Source of the DNA: Prorocentrum cordatum
Taxonomy: Eukaryota; Sar; Dinophyceae; Prorocentrales; Prorocentraceae
Direction of reading: 5' to 3'
Assembly: GCA_963575745.1 (NCBI GenBank)
Contig: CAUYUJ010003619.1
Span: 1 to 64,000 of the forward strand
DNA length: 64,000 nt
The notes under the pieces were generated by a model, which saw only the letters and a list, made by a program, of their open reading frames with translations, did no database searches and was not told the origin of the DNA. Made by a program: the position numbers and the translations under genes. The first letter of the stretch is position 1. The number at the start of each line of letters is the position of its first letter. Positions 20,407 to 30,300 of this stretch are shown here, in pieces.

Positions 20407-21229
20407 AGCCCCCATGTGCAAGCACTGTCTGGGCAAGAGGGTGGAGAAGGGGTGTAGGGGTATCAGAGCGCAGAACGAGGTGAGAGGGTATAGGAGGGGA
20501 GCATCGTATACACGTATACCTGGGTATATGTAGAGGGCGAGGGCGTTCGCTTACATAACATATTATAAACACGTAAACGTATACACGTATACCCGGGTAC
20601 GTTTACATACGCGTGCATGGGAAGAGAGAGGACAGAGAGATAGGGCGAGAACAAGCGTGACCCAGATCTTTCCATATCTGTATATATATACACACACCGG
20701 AATAAAGAGTGAGAGAGAGAGGCATATAGCAGAACGGGGGAGATTGTAGCACAGAGAGTAAAGAGGCAAGTTGAAGTGTGGCGGAAGTCGTGGAGCATTT
20801 GCGACAATTATGAAGTCCATGGACGTGTAGCCCTCTGGTGCTATCTCAAGGCTTTGGGTATTCTGGCCCCTCGTGCATCGGACTTCGGTTGACCTTGTTC
20901 TCCTGGCTCTGCGTCGGGACGTCGGCCATTCCGCGCGAGTCCTGAGGGAGCCTCAGGCCGCCAGCGCCGCTCATGAAGATGCTCACCATCCGAGTGTGCC
21001 TCCTCCTCCCCCCTCCTCCTCCGCATCCTCCTTTTCCCCCAGCGCACTATCCAGAGGCCTTCAGCACCTCCTTCCTCTCCCTCCTCCCCCCCCCTCTCCC
21101 GCTCCTCCTCCTTCTCCTCCGCCGCCCTGCGCGGTCGTGACGGGCTCCGTCGAGGTGGGCGACGCAGGCGCGCCCGCCCCGCTCGCCTTCTTGTAGGTGG
21201 GGAGACCCGCGCCGCCCCCTCTACGCCGG
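20407..21229. other. No gene seen
   Basis: 20505-20605 has repeated CACGTATACC and CCCGGGTACG words with dyad symmetry. 21000-21125 is C/T-rich. No convincing exon. Confidence 0.4.
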
Positions 21230-21360
21230 GTTCCTCCTCCTCCTCCTCCTCCTCCTCCTCCTCCTCCTCCTCCTCCTCCCTCCTCCACCTCCTCCTCCTC
21301 CTCCTCCTCGCCCTCCTCCTCCTCCTCCTCCTCCTCCTCCTCCTCCTCCTCCTCCTCCGA
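21230..21360 (+). repeat. (TCC)n tract
   Basis: 130 bp of CTCCTCC with one CTCCACC and one CTCGCC interruption. Confidence 0.9.
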
Positions 21361-22036
21361 AGCCAGACACACTTGAGATGTTTTTTGCCCCTCCGTGGCC
21401 GCCCCGGCCCTCCCGACAGCCACCTGCCCACGCGCCGAGCCCCGCGGCGCGGCGACCCGCGGCGGCCTGGCCGCCTCGGCTCGCCCGGGCCCGCCCGCGC
21501 GGTGCGGCCCGGGCGCGCCCGCTCGCAGGAAGTCGTTCGTCACGCTGGCGCTGGCGCGGCGAGGGGGCGAGCCGAGGAGGGAAAGGTGTCCACGCCGCTG
21601 CCCTTCCTCCCAGACCTTTTCGAGCGCAATGAAGAAAAATCGCGACGGGGGGTTTTTCCCAATTTTCGGCTCCAGGGGCCCTCACCCGGCCTCGGGGCCA
21701 ACAAAAAAGGACTCAGGACGACAAGCCGGTCCCGGGGAATGGGTCGAGACCTCTGGGGGTCGACGTTATGTCGGGGGCGGCAAAGAGGGGGACCAGAGGG
21801 GTGGATATCATGGCGGGGGCCATGGTATCTCCCGAGATTTCATGGCGCTTCTTCTTGTTTCATTTCGTCCCTGGCCCCCCCGTTGGGTCGCGCACATGCC
21901 GCCGGTCATGATTTGCACCCCTCCCTCTTGGACACCCCCCTCTTGGCCGCTCCCGATTATGCAAATGTCACGCCACGGCTGGCTTCGCCTCGCGGGTCTG
22001 GTCGGAGCGCCCGCCCAGGAGGGGCCAAGGGAGTGC
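21361..22036 (+). other. GC-rich unique sequence with a CAGACCCCC element copy (about 21625-21782)
   Basis: The element part reads GCGACGGGGGGTTTTTCCCA, ATTTTCGGCTCC, GGACTCAGGACGACAAGCC and GGGGTCGACGTTATG and matches 31733-31918 but lacks the last hairpin. The rest shows no credible exon. Confidence 0.5.
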
Positions 22037-22545
22037 CATGGGGGCCCATGCCAGGAAACGCCCTGCTCCTCCTCCTCCTCCTCCTCCTCCTCCTCCTGCT
22101 CCTCCTCCTCCTCCTCCTCCTCCTCCTCCTCCTCCTCCTCCTCCTCCTCCTCCTCCTCCTCCTCTCGGCGGTGGGCAGAACCCCCAACAGTGACACGTCG
22201 ATTCGTGAATTGTCCATTATCGGTTCTCGGGAGGGCGCCGCGGCCGTTTATTATTTTCCAGGCTTGCGGCCGCCAGGTTTGGGCCTCAGGTCGTTTTCAC
22301 TGAACCACGTTTTACCAAAGTGAGGTCTGTCCATCCCCGATCCTCCTCCTCCTCTTCCTCCTCCTCCTCCTCCTCCTCCTCCTCCTCCTCCTCCTCCTCC
22401 TCCTCCTCCTCCTCCCCCTGCTCGCCTCCAGGGTGCCCTGGGTTTCTTGTGTTTCGAGGGTTTTGCCATGGAGCGCGTGAATTCCCCACGCTAGCAATCC
22501 ATCGACGTCATGGGATGCGGTGGGGGCGTTGGTTAAGGAATGCGC
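22037..22545 (+). mobile_element. Family L copy 2, split by a later insertion
   Basis: Left part GGGGGCCCATGCCAGGAAAC GCCCTGCT ends at 22067; right part CCCTGCTCGCCTCCAGGGTG resumes at 22416. The intact copies at 18786 and 56610 show the two parts are contiguous when not interrupted. Confidence 0.7.
22068..22415 (+). mobile_element. 348-bp triplet-ended insertion with 7-bp TSD CCCTGCT
   Basis: Insert consists of (TCC)n, a family N body (22186-22345) and a second (TCC)n. CCCTGCT is at 22061-22067 and 22416-22422, consistent with a target duplication. Suggests the N body moved together with triplet ends, or that triplets expanded from CTCC ends after insertion. Confidence 0.6.
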
Positions 22546-23261
22546 CCAGGATGCTGCAGACCTTAGGGGGTTCCTTATCTGATGAGGGCGGCGGTGATAC
22601 CCATGGCCAAGCCTCGATTGGAGTTCCGTCGGCCTCCTGACCCCGGATTCCTTGTGTGAGGGTTCCTCATCCGATGCCCCCACCGCATCAGGGTTGGGTG
22701 TCTTGTGGACGGTTCCCTGTGGGCCGGCCTCCGCTGCAGCCGTCCCTATGCGGAAGCCGGGCAAGGGCTGCTAAATCCGTGGCTGTTAAAATCGACCTCC
22801 GGGGAGTTTTCTTCGTCCTTCCGGGAAGCAGCCCGTCGACTGTTTCGCGTGCCGCGCCTCCTCCCGGGAAACTGTTTCTTTCCGGGAGGGCCGTTTCAGC
22901 AGCCAGGGTCTTGGCAGCCCTCGCCCAGCTTCCGAGCGGTAGCCGTCGGAACTCCCCAGGCGAGCCGCTGTTCGCCTGCGACATTTTCGCCGGGGCCGGG
23001 CACCCGGACGCGAAGGCGGGGCGGGGCGCCCCGCCGCCCCCCCCCTCGTCGAGCGGTGGCGAAGCGTCCTTTCGATGCCCGCCGCCCGCTGTGAAGGGCG
23101 ATCAAAACCCCATCACAAATGTTTCGTTGCCCGGCGGTGGTGGGATGTTCGCTCCTCCTGGTCGCGGAGTCGAAGGCATGAAAGCTGATGCCCGTTTTTT
23201 CATCAGAACCCCAGCAATCCCAGACCGCCCCAGAAGGCCCGGAGGGAGCATCCAAGCTTGG
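22546..23261. other. No gene seen
   Basis: GGGTTGGGTGTCTTGTGGACGG near 22690 is a family L 3' fragment. Remaining frames are not convincing. Confidence 0.35.
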
Positions 23262-23495
23262 TTCGCCACTAGGCCCACCGAAGAATGTTCTAAGAACCTC
23301 TTGTGGTCTGCACGAAATGTTTTCAGAGCATTTTTGGCCGAGCCGGTTTTGTTTTTCAGCACGTCGAGTGTGTGTGTGTGTGTGTGTGTTCTAAGAACAC
23401 TTTGTTTTTGTTATCAGAACATCATGGGGTTCTAAGAACATGTCATGGTCGGCCTATAGGAATGCCGGAACGGTCGGTCCCTGCGCAACCCTCTC
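23262..23495 (+). mobile_element. Family J copy 2 with internal (TG)n
   Basis: GAATGTTCTAAGAACC, TGTTCTAAGAACAC and GGGGTTCTAAGAACATGTC are near-palindromic words; (TG)11 at 23368. Ends in GGAACGGTCGGTCCCTGC as at 15797-15990. Confidence 0.65.
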
Positions 23496-23558
23496 CAGGC
23501 CTCCCAGCCAGGATCCGAGATGCCGCTCGATGTGAGGCCCGATGTTCTCCACGCCAGA

Positions 23559-23743
23559 CCCAGACCCCCTCGGGCAACGAAGCAATCACGATGGGTGGTT
23601 TGTGCAAATCTTCGGCCTCTGGAGGCCTTCACCAGGCCTGGGACCCTTACAAAACGACTCGGGACGAGGAGCCGGTCCGGGGAAATAAGTCGAGACCACT
23701 GGGGGTCGACGTCATGAAACAATCATGACGTCGGGGGCCTGGG
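23559..23743 (+). mobile_element. CAGACCCCC inverted-repeat element
   Basis: CCCAGACCCCCTCGGG at the left, GTCGGGGGCCTGGG at the right, subterminal ATGAAACAATCATGACG hairpin. 185 bp, the same length as the copies at 31733 and 45175. Confidence 0.75.
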
Positions 23744-24216
23744 AAGGCGCCGATACGTCGCCGACGTTGCCGACGCATCGCCGGCGCATCGGCGATGATT
23801 TGGCGATGCGGCCCGATACTCCGACCCCATCTGCTCGGGCCCCCTCCGGGCGTTCTGCCCGTGCTGCCGTGGCAGCGGCTGCGGCGCGTCTCCCCCCTCC
23901 CAGGGTTTTCGGATGCGTTCGTGTTCTCGTGGAGGTTTTCCGGCCTCGGGGTGCTCTCCTGCAGCTGCGCCTCGTCGGGGGCGTTCCCGTGGTGCCGTGC
24001 CCGAGCGGCCGCCAGGTATGAGAGTTATGACCCGAAAGCTTGACTTCGTCGCGGAAAAAATGGTAGAGATGGTTTCGGCATCGTTTGAAGGGAACCTCCG
24101 AGGGAGGAAATTGCCTAAGGTCAAACGGCCTGCGTGGTGTCAAAAAACCAGAGTCTAGTGATGGCAAGGAATTGCGGCATGCTCCAACAATGGCAAGAAC
24201 CCTGATGTTACTTCAT
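23744..24216 (+). other. CATCG repeats and a weak exon-like block before the LINE
   Basis: 23750-23815 repeats GCATCGGCGATG-type words also seen at 33405-33520. A plus frame ending GALLQLRLVGGVPVVPCPSG RQ runs into CAG|GTATGAG at 24016, a fair 5' splice site, so 23820-24016 could be an exon; no family recognised. Confidence 0.25.
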
Positions 24217-24236
24217 AATGCCTTGACCATGGCAGT
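24217..24236 (+). repeat. Target-site duplication, left copy
   Basis: AATGCCTTGACCATGGCAGT. The identical 20-mer is at 31163-31182, directly after the A-run that ends the LINE. Confidence 0.92.
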
Positions 24237-24244
24237 GGCTCAAG
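24236..24244 (+). other. Spliced-leader remnant at the LINE 5' end
   Basis: TGGCTCAAG matches the 3' end of the conserved 22-nt dinoflagellate spliced leader (ending CATTTTGGCTCAAG). The T is shared with the TSD. Position exactly at the element start argues against chance: the LINE RNA probably was trans-spliced and the copy was truncated within the leader. Confidence 0.6.
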
Positions 24245-24378
24245 CTGTCTTGGTCCAAGCTGCCTGCCCACTGGCCTGGCAGGTAGTTAGCCGGCGCCTT
24301 CGCTGTTGGCCACAGCACCGCCTCTCTTCGATCTCGCCTCGCGCGCCTCTTCTTCCTCTCCTCTCCTCGCGGCGGGCA

Positions 24379-27300
24379 ATGGTGCCGCCTACCGGACTCG
24401 GCAGCAGCGCGGCGCCCCTGCCAACGCCCCCAGGCCTCCAGCCGACGCAGGATGTCCCTGAGGGCGACGGGCAGGGCGCCGCGGTGGGCTCTCGATTCGA
24501 GACCGCGGTTCGGGACTTCATCGACTCGGAAGTCATGTTGAACTTCGACTACATGTCCGTGGACGCCATGGGGGACGGCGCCACCGCCACAGGCAGCCCA
24601 CCGTGGGTGGCCCTATGCCGCGACCTGAGCCTCCTCGGTTACGACCTCCACCTGGACGACGGCTGGGACCGCCTCGGCCTCTGCAAGATGGAAGGCCCGG
24701 CCCCCGACAAGGCGCTCGTGCTCCGCCGCGCCGGGCTCCTGGGCGACCTGCTTCACTCCGTCGCGGATGGGCCCTTGACGGAGCCTGAGCGCGAGATTAA
24801 GCGCAATTGGATCTCTCGCGCGACCGAGGCCCACCAGCAGTGCCTCAACGAGCTCAAAGAGGTCCTCCGGGTGCGGAAGTTGCAGAAGGTCGCCAAGGAC
24901 AGGCTCCCACGCTGGGCGGAGGCTGAGCCGGCGGTGGTGGAGCACTTGGTGCACGAGGCGGGTATCCCATGCACTTGTCTCCTCAACCTCTCGCGGATCA
25001 TCCGCGCTCGGCCCCCGACGGCCGCCACGCACATCTTCCCATCGCCGGAAGATGCACGAGACGTGTCCGGGAAGCTTCTGCAGGGGGGCGACACCTTTCT
25101 CCAGACGATGGCGACGATGGCCGGCCGCGGCATCATGCTGTGGGCGCCCGGGGAGAAGGAAGACCTCGGCCGCTTATGCGGTGGCGTGGCCAAGGCCGCC
25201 ATGCAGGGTGTCCCGCTCAACTTATTCGTCGTCGTGCCGCTCGATCCGCGCCCCGGATGCCATTCGCCTTGGCAGTTCGGGGACACGTGGACACATGACC
25301 TCCTCCAGGCTCAGAGCAGGTGGGCCCCTTTCGTGCAGACCATCTCGTTCAGCCACGAGCCTATGAAGATCGTCGTCTCCGGCCTGCACGCGCCGATGCA
25401 CCAGATCAAGAGCCTCTGCATGGTCCACTTGAGCTCGACCAGTGGCTCCGGCACATGGGGCATGATGCGTTCCCGCGGCCTCATCGGCAGCGTGCCCGAC
25501 GCGCCGATGGTCGTCCTCGATATCGCCGAGAAGGACGAGCTGACTCTGCTCGGCTTGCTCGGCCAGGTCCCCCGCGATTTTGTGACCAGCTGGCAGGGGC
25601 CTGCGAAGGCGGCGAGCTCCACGCCACAGGAGAGGCGCCTGCTCTACACGGGCAGGCTCACGCAGGGGGGCAACTGGGCGGCCAGGGTTTCTCTGTTGCG
25701 CCTCAAGGCGATCTTCGAGGCGATGGACGTCATCATCGGCTTGTACACGACTTACAGTTTGAAGGAGGCCGTCTTGATTGACATTACCCGGCCGGCGGCG
25801 GCCATTAAGGTGCAGGAGTTGCTTGAGGACGCGGTCTTGGTGTCGCCCAGGCTCCTCCTAGCCCGCACGACGGCCTCTGAAATCCAGTGGCGTGCGGCGG
25901 TGGACAGCGCCTTCCAGGACAACGACGACGCCTACGTCGAGAGGGTGCGCTACCGTCCGTCGTCTGGTGGCGGAGTGCTTGCGATGGTACCGGCACTGGC
26001 GGAGACGAGGGCCCTCAGGCGCAATGCCAACCGTGCGCCCGATGGCCGCGAACTTCAAGTGGTGCTCCGCTTCAGCGGCGAGCTCGTTGGAGGACGGTTC
26101 TCGGAGGTGCACACCTTCATGGCGTTGGCGCGGGAGGCTGCTGGACTCCCCCTCCACCCGCAGGCTGTGGAGGAGCTGACCACGGTGTACCAGTGGAAGC
26201 CTCTTGTGGATGCACGCGCTGGCTGGCGTGGGGACGTGCTGCTCCAGGTGCGGCATCGCGATGAGGTGAAGGACATGTTCCAGCGCCTGGAGGGGAAGGC
26301 CATCGATGTCGCCGGCCAGGGCAGGATCGTGCTCGAAGTGATTCCTCATGTATCCCTGCTGGAGATGGTGCGGGCGGCCGGGGAGGACGCTGCCGCACAT
26401 TGGCGGTCCCGATGGCCTCGCGGTCACCTTGAATTTGATGCTGGGGGTGCGCCTGGGATGCAATGGGACCATTGTCTTCTCTTACGGCGCTTGCATATAC
26501 AGTATGGGCTGGTGGCTCAGCATTGGGAGCCTTTGCCATCCAGGCCTGATGAACCTCGGGGTTATGTAATGCAGGTGAGTCCAACTGGGGATGCACGAAC
26601 TACGTCATCATATATTCCTTCTTCCTCTTCTCCTTCCTCGGCATGCTGCGCTCCGCGAGCCCGCAGGCGGCGCGCCCGACCAGATCCACGTGATGCAGAG
26701 GACCCAATCGATGCTGGACCTCGACGCCGGCGCCGAATCTGCCTCTCCCTGGAAGCTGGTTTATCGTCACCGCCCCCTCCGTCATCTGGGGCTAGGTGTG
26801 GCGTGGTGGCTGAGGCGGCAAACGACCTGTTCCCTTATCGGGGCGATTGGTCACTTGCATCCTGGAATGCCCAGGGGCTGATGGCCTCCAGCATCCTACG
26901 ACAGCAGGTCAAGATGCGACGCGCCCGACGGCTGGCAGTGTCTCAGGACATGCTCGCCCTGCAGGAGACCCATGGCAACCTGGGCAAGTGCGCCAGCCTT
27001 CGCACTCCCTCCGACTGCCAGGCCTTTTGGTCGCACGGGGCTGCGGGAGGTGCGGGCGTTGGGCTCTGGATCAAGAAGCGCTTTCTCGACGCCCTGCAGG
27101 GCAACCATGGAGGACACGACTGGTTGGAACCGGTCCCAGGTCGCGCCGCGGTCTTGCGCTGCTGGGGGGGCGCTGGGCGTCTGCAGATTGGCATCGTGTA
27201 CCTGCGCACGGGCAACAGCGGTGGCCGGCGAGAGCGCATTTCGACGATCCGTCAGTTGACCGAGGTGATGGCTTGTTGGGGTCATTCGCTGCAGCTGGTC

Positions 27301-30300
27301 GTGGGGGACTTCAACTTTGTGGTTAACGACGAAGACAGGTTGAGCGGCGATCCCCCGGCCTTCACGGGAGGGGGCGATGCGGCCGAGGCCAAGGAAGCGG
27401 ACGCGCTGTTACGTCGCCTGCACCTCGCCGAGTTGGAGCAGCCCGAGTACACGTATCGCTTCGCTGACTGCCGTTCGCGCCTGGACCGCATCTACACCAA
27501 CATGGAGCGCTGGGAGTGGCTGGACCGCGACATCGGGAGCGTGGCGCTCGAGTGGCACGATTACACATCGCGTCGCCGCCCGGTTGCAGGTTACCGCCGC
27601 GGCGAACACCCCGCAGACACAGATGATGGAGAGCGCCCTCTAGACGCCCGCGATGTGGGAGGCCCTCAGTGGCGACGCCGTGTCAAGATCGATTATCTTG
27701 CGCGGCTTCGGGATGTTGACGGCAACGCCACTGGTATTCAGCGCCTGCTGCACCTGAAGGCGTCGATCACAAAGGTCACGGTCCAGATCCGCCGTGAGCG
27801 TCCGCGGCAACCCGCCAGACTCACGTCGAAGGACAAATTGGCTTGGGCAATGCGCTACCTTCGCGCCGTGGAGGGGGGGCACTCCCGACGAGCGGCGGAG
27901 ACTCTGCAGGCGTTCCCGGAGCTGGCAGATCGCGCGGCTGCGTGCAGGCGCGGGCACCGAAACGGAGACTTCACGGACTGGTTACTGGACCTCGCCCGCT
28001 CGGCCGTCACTGAGGACCTTGCCGAGGTGCGCCGGATGCAGGAAGAGGGGGGCGACTTAGGTGCCAGACGCGGCAAGGAGAACATCATCCGCCAGCTTAA
28101 ACGCCTACACGGGGGTGAGACAGGGACGATCAAGGCCATGAGGGACAGGTGCGGCAAGGTATACACCGAGCCCGCTCGCATGGCGCAGCTGCTGCAGGAA
28201 CACTGGGAGGAGGTCTTCACCTGTCAGGGGATAAACCGGGAGCTGTTGACCAGCTGGCTGGAGGATGTTTATCCGCCAGCCACCGCCCATGAGCAGGAAC
28301 GCAAACGCGATGCAGACGGAGTCGGGGCCTGGCGAGGGGGCCTGCCTCCGCCTGGGTCCCAGGCGTGGGAGGTGCGCCGCAAGGACCTTGAGCGCGCCAT
28401 CAAAATCAGTAAGAACACCGCTCCTGGGCCTGACGGGTTGCCCTACAAGGTGTGGCGTGAGTTGGGAGACTTTGGGCTTGATGTACTTTGGGACGCCATG
28501 CAGGACCTTCATGCTCCTGAGGCTTTGCAGCTGTTGCAGGAGGCGTACGAGGGCGACCACGAGTTCAACGCTGGGGTACTGGTCTGCCTGCCGAAGGCCC
28601 CCGTTGGGGCCACTGACGATGGAGAGCAGGTGTATGACGCGTCCGGCACGCGCCCTCTCTCGATAGTAAATACTGATAATCGGCTGATGTGTGGGGCGGC
28701 CCGGATACGATGGGAAAAGATGTTCAGAGCGTGGGTGTCCAACATGCAGAAGGGCTTCATCCGCGGGCGCTCCATGCTGAGCAACGTCCTCACCATCGAC
28801 CACGCTGCCATGAAGATCAGTCTGCAGTGCTCTCGCGGCGCCCTGGTCCTCTTTGACTTCGCAGCGGCCTTCCCATCGGTCGAGCGCGAGTTTCTCTTTA
28901 CTTACTTGCGGTGGTTGGGCATGCCCGACCGGCAGCTGCACTTCGTGGAGACGCTCTACGATCGCACCCTTGCCGCTGTCCGGCTTGCTGGCCATGACGG
29001 CCACCGCTTCCTCATGACGAGGGGTATTCGCCAGGGGTGTCCGCTCCCCCCTTTGATTTTTGCGGTGGTGGTGGACGTGCTGCTTCGCAAGCTGTCGCGG
29101 GCATTGGGGCCGCCAGGGGCTGTTAGAGCCTTCGCTGATGACGCGGCGGCGGCGATGGCCGACCTCTTCGGGGCGCTGCCATCCGTCGCTCGGCTGTTCC
29201 ACGAGTACGCCGGCATCTCTGGGCTTGCCCTGAACTACGCGAAGACGGTGGTGATCCCTCTCTGGCGACAGGAGGAGTACCCATACGAAGAGCTCAGGCC
29301 TTTCCTGCAGGCGTTGGATTGGGGGCAGGTGCAGTTGCAAGGCGCTGCCAAATATCTGGGTTATCTGGTGGGCCCTGCCCGCGACGATTCCGCTTGGGCC
29401 AAGGCCGTGGCGAAATGGCGACAAAGGGCGGAGGCATGGTCAGACAAAGCCCTTGGCCTACAGTACACGGCAATGGTCTATAACGTCTTCTGCTTCTCCG
29501 TCCTCCTCTTCTTGGCGCAGCTGCATCCGGTACCAGAGGCGGTCGCCGGGCAGGAGGAGGAGGTGCTTCTGGGGATCGCCAAGGGCCCCGGAAACTGGGC
29601 TACGGCCTCCGACCTCTGGGGCATGGGGGAGAGGTGCGGGATTGGGCGGTCCTTTCACTGCCTGCGAGCACATGGACAAGCGGCGATGCTTCGCGCCCTC
29701 CACTTCGAAGCCTGGGATGACGCGCCCGCCGACGTGGCCAAGGATCTGCGCCGCGTACTCGACTCCACCACCTTTGGGGAGAGGTTCATCTTCTGGCAGA
29801 CCTGGTACCGGCAGTCCTTCGCAGAGGGCTTGGTGCAGAACGGGGAGCGCATGGCCGCGAAGGGCATCACCAAGGACACCATCCGGGCGCGCCTCTGCAG
29901 AGGGGACGACATCGAGCGAGACCGCGCGATGCTGAAGGCCCACTTCCAGCGCGAGGCGGCCAAGCTCAATCTGCCCCACTTTCTCGGTTGCTGGGACGCC
30001 CGGCTGGCGTACAAGCTGAAGCGTTGGCGCCTGGGGGAGTCGCGGCACACACTGGTCCGACGTCAGCGGGAGAGTCTGGAGCGGCTTGGGGGTCTGGTAG
30101 CGCCGAGAGTGGCTGCAGCAACATGGGGCCTGGCATGGAACAGATGGTGCACGGCGCGCCGCTTTCAGGGTGCACGGGCGTGCGTGCTGGGCTGCGGCGC
30201 TGGCGCCGACAGTATCGAACACTACGTGGGGTGCAGGGTAGGTCGCGCTGTGAGCGGCCGCTTCTTGAGGCTCCAGGGGGACTACGCCCGCCGCATCCGC

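Noticed and set aside
24085-24378. Longer N-terminus of the LINE ORF starting at 24085
   Set aside because: The first 51 codons lie in flanking DNA and the target duplication; the element begins at 24237, and its first in-frame ATG is 24379.
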